From contig NC_064679.1 in NCBI RefSeq assembly GCF_023278565.1, forward strand, positions 1,364,001 through 1,428,000: a DNA stretch of 64,000 nucleotides, read 5' to 3'. Source of the stretch: Colletotrichum lupini. Taxonomy: Eukaryota; Ascomycota; Sordariomycetes; Glomerellales; Glomerellaceae. Positions 42,841 through 52,489 of the stretch are shown piece by piece; the first letter of the stretch is position 1; the number at the start of each line of letters is the position of its first letter. The notes under the pieces were generated by a model. The model worked only from the letters and a program-made list of their open reading frames with translations. It had not been told where the DNA came from and did no database searches. Position numbers and translations under genes: made by a program.

Positions 42841-45798
42841 ATGGCTCTGAAATGTGACATCTGTCAAGCCGAGTTCCGCCGTACGGAGCATCTCAACCGC
42901 CACTTTCTTCGTCATCTCGGCGTGCGCCCTTTTGCGTGCCCGACGTGCACCGCTAGCTTTGCCCGAAGGTAAGATGTTCTGAGCAACACGAGTCTCGCAT
43001 GTCATAGGTTGATAGGTGTACAATCGCCCCATTGAGGAGGCCCTACCCGAATCAAGTGGCTGATCTTCAACCCCGGCAGAGACTCTCTTCAGCGTCACAT
43101 GCAGAGTCATGTAGACGTTGACTCTCCACCCACAGGCTCCGATACTCCGAGGAAAACCCGCCGGCATTGCGTTCCTAAAGCTTGCCAGCATTGTGCGCGC
43201 TCGAAACAGCGTTGTGATGGTGCCAATCCTTGCGCCAGATGTGAATCCAGGAATCGTTCTTGCCTTTATGCAAATGACGACCGCCGTAACCCTGATTCTT
43301 CCCAGGATTTTCGGGCACCAGTATCTGAGACCGGGGGAATTTTTGATGGGCTCAGTTCATCGGGTTTTCCTGGTCAGATTGCAACAACCATTAGTAACGA
43401 AGTTGTAAGTGACTACCATCTTGTAGCTTCCCTTATGAAACCCCCTTTATGGATAAGGAGAACGGTAATCTGCGGCTGAACTTACGCAAGCTTGTAGTTG
43501 CCAGAGACTCAGGTGGAAAATTCGCAAGAAGAGCCACCTCAGGAACCAGGCCCCGATGCCAGAGACAATTTCCAAGCTGCTCTCTGGAACCAAGATGGGC
43601 TCCAGTTGGAGCTGGATCCGCTATTTCGCACACCAAGCCAGTGGTGCTTTCCATTTTCGACAGCTAATGCATGGCTGAGCTGGGATGATTTCCTGAACAA
43701 TGAGTTGGCGACACAAGAAAATACCACGGCTGCTCCTATGGCTGATGAAGATGGCCTGCGGCCTCAGCTTATCTCGGAATATGCATCTAATGAAAGACGC
43801 GAAGAAGCCCAGGATTGTTCTGTTCGTGCAGAAGTAGATGGCGCAGTCTCAGAAACAGCTATTCAAGAACCTACGCCAACTTCTCTCTTATCAGAAGATA
43901 CCCCAAGGGCAATTTTTACTAATCACTCTCAACTTTCTTCTACTTTCGCGAATGCTTTTCTGCGTTCATCGGCTTTCAGTCGATGTTACGACGACTCCAC
44001 GGAAATTGAACAGAACCAGGCCCGTCGAAAAAAGCACTTCGTTACCCATGGCCTCGAAGACCTCAGTCGAATTGCAGGTTCTTCCTTCCATCCCGAAGGT
44101 GTCGATGGAAATGAGGAGGACTGGGATCTCGAAGCCTACGACCATGTTCCGAGCTTAAGCTCGCAAGCTTACTCGATTCTCCAAGCACAGTTTGAAAAGC
44201 TGAATGCGGACACAGACTACTGCAAAGCATTCACAGATAAGTCATTTCCATCTCGAGAGGCCGTTGACGTATACATCCAATCTCATTTTGAGCACTACCA
44301 CCCTATCTGGCCTTTGCTCCATCAAAAAACTTTCGACCCAGACCGTGTTCATTGGATACTCCTTCTCGCCGTTGCGGCGACAGGGTGCGGGTTTTCGAAG
44401 TTTGGCACACTAAGTGATGTCTTCCTCTTGCAAGAGCTTCTGCGGCGCTCGATCAACCTTTGTGTAAGTTCAAGTCGAAGCCTACCGGTGCACAGAAGGC
44501 AGTCTATACTAACAACCTGTAAAGTTGGATCTTGACCCTGTGCCGGATGCGGCTTCAGAATTGTGCTTGACACAAGCTGTATTACTGGGTCAGATAGGGT
44601 TGATGTTTTCTGGAAGCATGTCTTTCGCCGAGCACGCCCAAAGAAACATGTCTTTACTCGCGACACTTTGCCGACGAGCAGGCTACTTCAGCGAATCTCA
44701 GTCACTCTCTGAGGATATTGCACCCCTGCCAGCCAGTTGGAAAAGATGGATTTTTGCGGAAAGCAAAAGAAGACTTGTGCATCTCTCATGGGTAATTCAC
44801 CAAATCCCTTTTCCAGTCTGTAAGCGCGTAAAAGCTGACACTGCAATTGATCTCAAGCTATTAGACGGTCAACTGGGCTTGTTCTTTGATTTGCCTCCGA
44901 CTATACCCACAGATCTCCTACTACTCCCGCTGCCGTCTGACGAAGGACTTTGGGCATCGGATTCTGCAGAAATATGGGCAGATCAAGCCTCCAGATCACC
45001 AAGTGAGCAATGCCCTGTACGCCGCAGATATTGAACAAGACCACTAACCGGTAAGACTTAGCCAATGACAGCCTTCTTCGAGAACAACTTGTACAATTTT
45101 GGCGTGACGAGAAGGTAAAGGAAGGCTTGAGTAGCTTGAATAGGCTCTTCCTTACTTTTGCCGTGTATCGAGACTCCGCGAACAATCAAGACGCAATTCA
45201 CTACCTTGAAATTTTGCGTGGCGACGAAGACATAAAGCCGCCGACCGGCAAAATTCAGAGGATCACACTTCAGCACAACCATGCTTTCAGCCTCCTTCTC
45301 CATATGCCTTTACGGGTACTCACTGCATTCTCTGGCTGGGGCGTTAGCCCTCAAGTTAGAGAAGCTGCAGACGGGAGACTTTCTCTATGGCTCCGCCAGA
45401 ATAAGGGAAAGGCGCGTATGATTATCTATCATGCCGCCAAATTGTTCTCGTATATTCGGAATCATCCCACTTGTGGACATCATGAGAATAATGCCTTGCT
45501 GTACGCCACACTCTCCATGTGGATTCACACTCTTTTCAACAGGCATCAGACGAGCTCTCTCAGAACTCATCGTCTTGATAAACCAAATCATCAAGAGGCC
45601 TTGGTTCAATGGCTATCAGGGGACTCTGACTTCCGACTGTACGTGGCGGGCATTGGAGATTTAAATGATGAACGAGCATCCGATCGTTTGGTCCAAGAGA
45701 GTGTGCGGATTTTGACTCGGAAGTCGGGCTGGTCTCTGGGTCTGGCTGTAAGCATGGTCATGAGGGCGCAATGGAGGTCGAATCGTGGAATACGATGA
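42841..45798 (+). CDS. Dual C2H2 / Zn(II)2Cys6 transcription factor with fungal_trans domain
   Basis: Five exons: 42841-42968, 43080-43404, 43498-44463, 44525-45002, 45062-45798, giving 877 residues. Two C2H2 fingers sit at the very N-terminus (C5, C8, H21, H25 and C33, C36, H49, H53); the intron falls inside the second finger. A Zn(II)2Cys6 cluster follows at residues 78-104 with the canonical C-x2-C-x6-C-x5-C-x2-C-x6-C spacing. An acidic, Gln/Pro-rich linker leads to a fungal-specific transcription factor domain (PF04082), recognisable in Y-I-Q-S-H-F-E-H-Y-H-P-I-W-P-L-L-H and the later R-R-A-G-Y-F segment. The dual-finger layout is common in regulators next to metabolic clusters, and its divergent partner here is the FAD oxidoreductase, so local control is likely but inferred. 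Confidence 0.92.
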
Positions 45799-46006
45799 TA
45801 GCCTCTCTTGTTTGGGGTCTCCATTTGCTACCCTATTGTCGAAGAATCTTTGTCGCTATCAGGGACATCCCGTATTACCAGGCAATTGGATTGAAGGTGT
45901 AATACTATTCCAAGACAATCAAATATCACCAATTCAAATTCTGAAGTCAATTCGTAGATCACTCATGTTACAGTTCCCGCGGTGCCTTGAGGTATTTACA
46001 GTAAAG

Positions 46007-48839
46007 CTAGAACTCCAAATCCTTCTTCACCACGATATTCTCATCTCCGATCACCGCAAAAGACTTCTCTGCGTCAAAAGAATTTGGCAACTTCTTGAAA
46101 AGAGTTTCTAGCTTGTTCTTCTCGCTTAGGAATTTTGCCGCGGAGGCTCGGTCTGGGAACCAGTACTGCTCGAAGGCAGCCATCGTGTGCCAGTCGGAAG
46201 TGGCAAAAGGCGTTCCGGCGAAAAAACTGGTAGTATCCTCGGGGGTGACTTCCCGGTTGAGGACATATCTCATCAAAGATGTACCGGCTCCGAGTTCTGT
46301 GATGGACGCTGCTCGACTAGTAAGGTCGTTTTCGATGTAGGTTGCGTCTTGAGACTTCGCTAGGAAGACCAGCAGCAATGCTGCTTTGGTTCCACGCTGC
46401 TCAAAGAGGATAGGGTCAAACAGACTCTCCGCAAAACTTTGACTGAGGATGCCTGTCTGTGCTGAAGTGTCTGCGAATTCGTGTTTACCAGCAGAAGCTT
46501 TGTACTCGGGAGCTTGGAATGAGCCCCATAGACCTTTCAATGATGTCCACCCTAGCGTCGTCACCGCATCCCAAGGTTCTAGACCCCCGTTCGGAACGCC
46601 TGGAATACTGCAGTGAGGGAGTGCAACGGCCTGAGTGTAGTTCCGGAGGATGGGAACCACGTCAGAGATATGCTTCGTCATTGCAGCATGGACACTTGTG
46701 TATTCCTCAAGAAACTTATCTTCCGCCCAACCGGGGATCCGTCTACATGCAATGGTCATCTTGACGAGGGGCCTCTTTTGGCTATACGCTTCCTTGACCG
46801 GTGGTATAATGGGCAACAACAGATGCGAGTCGTATTTCCCGCCAAAATGGATGACATGGCGTCCTTTGTTGATTGTGGAATTATGCCTGGGGATAGGAGC
46901 ACCTGGCGGGTACTTGCCGTAGTCGTGTCCAGAGACTACGAGGCTAAGTCGCTCTCCCGCCCGGAATCGACAGCTCGTGGGCTGTATCTCAATCTCCACA
47001 GGCACCACATCTCCGGCTTTGAGAGGCTCCAGATCTCTTCGATGGAGATGAACTGGTTTCCACGGGGTCGAGGCTGTCTCATCCAACTCGCGTCGAGAGG
47101 CTCGAAGCCAACCGAAACCAATGGGGCCGGTATCGACAACTGTGATCCATGGGAAGTACACATCATTTCCATCTTTATCCTTCTTTCGCAAAGTTATGAA
47201 AAGATCCAGGTTGTCGCCACCATCAGTCACTTCGACCCAGAGTTTGAGCTTGGAATGGCCTGCAAACTCAAGGGAGTTTCGAAGAGGAAGCTCGAAGGCA
47301 ACTTCACCCTCTCTCGCATCGTGTGATGTTTGGCTCTCCGCGCGCTGAGAAACCTTGCTCAAGCCAAAGCTTGGGGTCAGGAAGTACTGCGTATACTGGG
47401 TTTCTGGAATTGGGAATGCGTCACTGTATCGCCACTCCCCAGTGTAGTAGCGCTCCCTCATGGTGTAACGAACTTTGGGCCAGTACTGAATCTCTGTCGA
47501 TAGCCCGAGCAGATAATGATCGAGGAAAGCCTTCTGGCGGGCCAGCGACTCTTCAGTAACCGACCACTCCCATCTATCATTCATCACACAAAGGTTAGAG
47601 ACGCTACTTTTGGCGGCGATAGTGGAGAAAGACTGACTTTTGATATTGATGGATCTCAAGATACTTGGCCTGAGAAGCAATTTTCTCCCAAGCGTTGAGT
47701 GTCCCACGTGTGTGTATAGCATGATCTCCCCACCCGCAAATGATGTATGCCGGGGCTGTGATTTGAGAGAGAGCTGGGATCTTGCTTTGCCAGTACTCAT
47801 CGAAGAATGGGTGCGTCTTGGCCCCATCCGTCGTATCCTCGACGTAATTCTTTCCCCAGTTGAAGAAGTACGGATAGCTTCAACCATTTCTAGTCAGCTC
47901 CACTTCATGAAGGATCCAGTTCAAGAATGTTCTAAAAGAGGGAGAAGACTCACACGGCACTGAACTGGGTTTCGGGAATTCCGCCTTTCAAAGCCATTTC
48001 GCGATACATGTCAGTCATGCCGTCAATTGGAATGATTGCCTTTCATCATTTGGTGGTTAGCAATTCAGATTGATCCGAAGCAGGGATAGGAACACATACC
48101 GCAAGGGATGGAGGTTGTTCAGCTGCTACGAGCCAAAGCACCATTGCATAGCCACTGGCTCCATACAAGGCAACCTTGCCATTTGACCAACTCTGCTTTG
48201 CAAGCCATTCGACAAGATCGTATCCTGCGGGGATATTTCAGCTTAAAAATGGCTCTTCCTCCAATGATAATGTTAGAGAATATCAAGACAGGCACTTACC
48301 ATCGATTCCGACATCTCGAGAGTAGTAACTCTTGTCGCCATCCGACTGAAAACAACCCCTGGCATCTATGCTGGCAACAATGTACCCGCGAGAACACCAC
48401 CATCCCGGATCCGCCGCTTCGAACTCGTAGTCTTTGGTGATGCGAGCTTTGTCGAGGCCTGCACTTGGTGGGAAAACTGCAATGTCGGTGGCGCCGTCTT
48501 TGCTGTAGACGCTGTAGTTGAAGATCGCGGGCAGTTTCGTGCCCTCCAGGTGACGAGACCGGTAAATGTTGCCTCGCAGGATTGTGCCGTCTCTAACTGG
48601 GATGGCAACATCCATATCGGAGACGATGTGACCATCTGTGACGGTACGAGGTTTGGCATCCTTGACGCCCATTACCTGCGGGTCCCAGGCTGTAGACGAT
48701 ATCAGCAAGTACTTCAAAAAACCTCGTTTTGTATCGTTCCGCGAAATTCTGGCACAGTAACTAAAATCCTACCTTTGATGAACTTTCCCAGTCTATGGGT
48801 CTTTGCTAGTTCGGCCTTGAGAAGTTCAACATCAGCCAT
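46007..48839 (-). CDS. CocE/X-Pro dipeptidyl-peptidase-type hydrolase fused to two EthD-like domains
   Basis: Six exons: 48773-48839, 48300-48689, 48100-48224, 47954-48039, 47638-47877, 46007-47573, giving 824 residues. Residues 1-570 or so are a CocE/NonD (S15-type) alpha/beta hydrolase: the N-G-K-V-A-L-Y-G-A-S-G nucleophile elbow in exon 3, the acid in C-G-W-G-D-H in exon 5, and the histidine in Y-D-S-H-L-L-L-P, followed by the jelly-roll C-terminal domain. Residues 573-824 continue without any stop or plausible intron into two EthD-like ferredoxin-fold repeats (I-A-C-R-R-I-P-G-W... and the half from L-L-L-V-F-L-A-K). The usual tryptophan-leucine after the nucleophile is Gly-Tyr here. There is no signal peptide, so it is probably cytosolic. 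It is convergent with the regulator gene, 208 bases apart. The fusion is unusual in my knowledge. Confidence 0.87.
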
Positions 48840-49361
48840 GTCTTTGAGGTCTTGATTAGTTATCGATCAGTGATAGAAAATTGTAGTTGTTCAAGAGTGG
48901 GAAGAGTCCATGAAATTGTGGGATGAATATCCGTAGGATCAATGACAACTTGTATTCAGTAAGTACCTAATACACCTCAATTGTAGCTCATATGGTCTCG
49001 CTCTTGCCCTCTGACTTCACCGAAGTTTCCGACTCCAATGACAAATGTGATCTTAGACAACCCCAGAACAAAGTGAACATTTGCGGGGATCGGAAATCGT
49101 GGGGTAGCGGGGCCGACGCCGATTGGTGGGGCCGATGATATTTTGCATCTCGGCAGCAGCGCTCGGCTCCGGGCGGTGATGCGCGGGGAATATGGGCCAT
49201 CGTGATCCTTAACTTGCGGTAGTACATATCAGGTTTGGGGGCAGTTTACTCAATTTTCAGATAATCATACGGAGACAGGTTCCTGAACTCGTAGGGTCGT
49301 CTGTCATCTTTCATTGTTATACTCCTGTCGTTGGGAGCTGAGACTTTGTAGGGGCATTATG
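48840..49361. other. Promoter-side spacer of the CocE-EthD gene
   Basis: About 520 bases without recognisable genes. It leads directly to the target-site duplication of the DNA transposon. Confidence 0.45.
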
Positions 49362-49369
49362 TAATAATA
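49362..49369. repeat. 8-bp target-site duplication, left copy (TAATAATA)
   Basis: Identical to 50124-50131. Because the motif is itself AT-periodic, the true length could be shorter, but an exact 8-bp repeat at precise TIR ends is what hAT-type transposition leaves. Confidence 0.75.
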
Positions 49370-49429
49370 GGGCGAGGATATCCTGCCAGCAGCTGCCGAT
49401 ATCCTGCCCCCAAGTGTGGCTGCGGCAGC
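49370..49429 (+). repeat. Left terminal inverted repeat
   Basis: Matches the reverse complement of 50064-50123 at about 56 of 60 positions. Confidence 0.85.
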
Positions 49430-49453
49430 CCCTGCCTCCGAGCCCGGAGGCCA

Positions 49454-49560
49454 GCTACCCATACCTACCCACTTACCTACCTACCTACCCACCTACCTAT
49501 AACTACTACTTCGTCAACCTCGCCGTCGCTACCGCTATCGCTACCGCTACCGCTACCGCT
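49454..49560 (+). repeat. Two microsatellites inside the DNA transposon
   Basis: A (CTAC)n-like tetranucleotide tract at about 49454-49499 is followed by an ACCGCT hexanucleotide tract at about 49525-49560. Both end abruptly where the AT-rich interior begins. Confidence 0.8.
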
Positions 49561-50063
49561 AATTAAAGCTATTCCTAACGTAAATATACCGCAAGAAGAG
49601 AATAATTACGAAGTTAACGATCCTTTTATCTATTAATACGACTACGTAGAGTACGGCTACCTACTTTACGGCTAGCGCTACCCTACCCGAGGCTAGAGTA
49701 GTACTTAACGAGGCTACTTACGAGACGGCAGTTACGATTAAAAATAGTAACGCCTCGCAGAGTTAACTTACCCGAATAAGCGTCGCAAATCCTCGACCTC
49801 GTTTATAGATTGCCGCTAGTAGATCGCTACTAGCCTTTCGAGCGAGTTAATTAGGTAGTTAGGCAGTTGGTTAATTAGGTAGCTAGGCAATTAGCCCAAT
49901 TCGACGGAATCGTCGATTTAGGCCAACTCGTTAACTTAGGCTAATTCGTCGATTGCCGTACTTTTTGCTAAAACAATTGACGGCCTCTGATTAGCCTAAA
50001 CCATTCGAATGCTGACTACGCAGAGCCCAGCTTACGTATGTGCCCGAGACCGGCGGTCGTGTG

Positions 50064-50123
50064 GCGGCCGCAGCCACACTTGGGGGCAGAATAGCGGGAG
50101 CTGCTGGCAGGATATCCTCGCCC
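50064..50123 (-). repeat. Right terminal inverted repeat
   Basis: Inverted partner of 49370-49429. The outermost 25 bases are identical. Confidence 0.85.
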
Positions 50124-50131
50124 TAATAATA
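50124..50131. repeat. 8-bp target-site duplication, right copy (TAATAATA)
   Basis: Exact copy of 49362-49369. Confidence 0.75.
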
Positions 50132-50220
50132 TTATCTGTGGCTAATGATAGAGTAGAACCCCCTATGAGCTCGTAACGTGCGTTCATGCCGTAGACCACA
50201 GATCCCTCTCCCGGATTTCC

Positions 50221-51171
50221 TTAGTGGTTGCACTGGCTGGCGGGCTTCTGGCCCTTAACACCCTGAATGCAGTTGTTGGTGACATCAAGAACGTGGTTCT
50301 TCAGCAGAGCAGTGCAGGCCGGTCCCAGAGTTCCGCTGAAGTTGTTGCTGGTGAGGTTCAAGACTCCCAGAGTGTCGAGCTTGCACAGTCCCTCGGGAAC
50401 CGATCCGGACAACTTGTTATCGCTAGCGTCAAAGACGGTAAGGTTCTTGATGTTGTAGTCTTTAGGAAGCGATCCGGACAAATCGTTGCCCAGCAGAAGA
50501 ATCTCCTGAACGTTCTTCATGTTTCCAATGCTCTTAGGAATGGATCCGTTGAGCTTGTTGTTGGCCAACGTCAAGTAGATGACAGGGGAAGAGCCAACGT
50601 TGCTAGGAATGCTGCCCGAGAACTTGTTGTCGTTCAAGAAAAGGACATCGAGGTCGAGGTTGAAAGCCTCCTTCGGGATGGGACCGGAGAACTCGTTGAA
50701 ACGCAGATCGAGGAAAGTCAAGTTGAGGTCGAAGACACCAGTTGGGAAAGGTCCGGAAAGCTTGTTGTTGCTGACGTCAATTTCCCACAGCCACTTGAGA
50801 GCCGAAAGGTCCTTGGGAAGCGATCCCGTGAAGCCGTTGCTGTTGGCGTGGAAGAAGGTGAGGTCGGTCAGCTTGTCGAGGAAGCCATCGAGGACCAGGC
50901 CCTTGCCCTCAAGTCCGAATCCATTGAGATCGATCCCTGACAGGGCGTTGTTTCCGGTGTTGGGGTTCTTGGCACAGCTGAAGCCGTCGAAGTTGCAGAC
51001 ATTGTTTCCGGTCCAGTTCTTGGTGACTCCTGACGGGTCGACGGTTATCTTGTGCTTGAAAGATTGAACGAGAGAAAGATCTCTCCCCAGGTTTGAGCTA
51101 CTGGAGGCGGCGGGCGCACCGAGCGCAACGGAGAAAAGGAGCGACGAGAAAAAGAGCGAAAGAGGAGCCAT
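50221..51171 (-). CDS. Secreted LRR protein resembling plant LRX (leucine-rich repeat extensin) LRR domain
   Basis: Single exon, 316 residues from the ATG at 51171; an upstream in-frame ATG at 51207 would spoil the signal peptide, so the inner one is preferred. Signal peptide about 1-18. The N-cap holds a W-T-G-N-N-V-C-x5-F-x-C motif, then about nine plant-type LRRs (L-x-x-N-x-L/F-S-G-x-I/L-P), then a cysteine C-cap. The order of segments, including I-D-V-S-N-N-K-L-S-G-P-F-P, F-L-D-L-R-F-N-E-F and L-D-V-L-F-L-N-D-N-K-F followed by an S-P-V strand, is the one I know from plant LRX/PEX proteins. The Ser-Pro extensin tail of plants is missing. In plants this domain binds RALF peptides at the cell wall. 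A role as an apoplastic factor is inference. Confidence 0.88.
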   Translation of the reverse strand: MAPLSLFFSSLLFSVALGAPAASSSSNLGRDLSLVQSFKHKITVDPSGVTKNWTGNNVCNFDGFSCAKNPNTGNNALSGIDLNGFGLEGKGLVLDGFLDKLTDLTFFHANSNGFTGSLPKDLSALKWLWEIDVSNNKLSGPFPTGVFDLNLTFLDLRFNEFSGPIPKEAFNLDLDVLFLNDNKFSGSIPSNVGSSPVIYLTLANNKLNGSIPKSIGNMKNVQEILLLGNDLSGSLPKDYNIKNLTVFDASDNKLSGSVPEGLCKLDTLGVLNLTSNNFSGTLGPACTALLKNHVLDVTNNCIQGVKGQKPASQCNH

Positions 51172-52489
51172 TGTGGAAAAAGAGTGTATGTCGAGACGAT
51201 CAAGCAAGTGAAGTCACGACATTTCCCGCCGTGGGTAACATGGGAGCGCCTAAGGATTTATGTGTTTGCCAACCGGCCAGTCTGCATTCAGTTCGCCTAC
51301 CTAATTTCTGCTGAGTTTCGACAAGTCACCGGCCTACGGCGCCTTCAAGTTTTCGTATTTAAGTGTATCACGACTCGGTTTGATTTCGCCCCCACAAATG
51401 TGCTGATGAACTGAGCTGCAGTTGTTTATTAACCTTCGTACTAGGGCGCCCGTGGGGCGAACAAGATGAACACACAATCAAATTGATAATTCCGCTTGGA
51501 ACTCTCTAAAAGCAAAGCTCTCTTCTTCTGCAAATTGTCTCGGCGAAGCGGGAATTGCTTTCTTCTCAATTAGCTTCACCGATCCACCTTCAAGCACCTC
51601 TTCGAGGACTGTGCACTAAGTCAGACGACGACAGATCGGTGTTCATTGACAAAGTTCTAGGCGGTATTGCAGCCTCCACAACGGATCTATCACCCAGTAG
51701 CACAAAGACTATAGCGTATTACAGGCCACATTCGAAGGCTACAGTTACTTTATATGCACTGAATCCACTGCGATGGCTTTCAATCGCAGCCAGCAGCACT
51801 AAGGCGTTTGTGCGGGGACTACAAGACTGTGTCCATACGGCCAGCGATTTAAAGCTAGAAGTGTGCGTCAACCCAGGATTTGGTAGGTAAGTCTTCAAGG
51901 CCCGAAAGGTTAAGAAGAACAAAATCCGCGTCAATATGACAGGTCAACTGACATTAACATCATGATCATTCAACTTCGCCGATGCCAGACCGGCCTATTC
52001 TATATGCAGTCTACAACACCGGCCTTAAATGCAATGTGCCATAGTACTACGAACCATGAATTCCGCCCAGCAGAATCTACTTCGTCTTCCGGCTTTTACA
52101 TGTCAACGTGACGGCAACTGCTCACGGCGATAGCACTGGGCGTATCCTGTTCCCGCCCGTATATGACGCCAGCGTCTTTGTCCCGATGGACAGCTTACCG
52201 GCACAAGTTCCTGCTTATGATCGTCGAGATCGCGCTTAGCGTCCGAAACATTGTGACACGGCGCTTCACTGTTGTACAATCGAACTCAAAATGGAATGGT
52301 GGTATCGTCGGCCATTATACGGTTCAGGAATCAGATTGAACGAATCTTATTTGACCCTCGTCCCTGATCGGACTATTTATTATGGTATCCCACGCTTAGC
52401 ATTACTAGATCTCCCAAAAACTTTGTTGCAAATAAGTTGTGTGTGAAGAAGAGAAGTGAAAGAAAAAACCGATGTGTAGCCGTCACTGC
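51172..52489. other. Intergenic region, 1.3 kb
   Basis: Holds the LRR gene promoter and the 3' flank of the GH2 gene. A 111-codon frame at 51555-51890 has no recognisable feature and is not annotated. Confidence 0.45.

Larger units (their letters stand above)
49370..50123. mobile_element. Nonautonomous DNA transposon with long TIRs, hAT-like
   Basis: A 754-bp element with terminal inverted repeats of about 60 bp (four mismatches) starting GGGCGAGGATATCC, and an exact 8-bp target duplication. The interior has no intact frame. Its right-hand two thirds are AT-rich and poor in CA/TG, suggesting RIP. Simple repeats lie inside the left part. The 8-bp duplication points to the hAT superfamily, but the TIR start is not a textbook hAT terminus, so the superfamily is tentative. 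Confidence 0.8.

Noticed and set aside
47638..47887. N-terminal 104 codons of the long minus-strand frame 46007-47887
   Set aside because: In this stretch the hydrolase is encoded in another frame (exon 5), joined to exon 6 by an intron; the frame as read straight through is Ser/Arg-rich and meaningless.
50224..50940. 238-codon plus-strand frame opposite the LRR gene
   Set aside because: Mirror of the LRR repeats on the other strand; Val/Glu-rich and periodic only because the repeats are.
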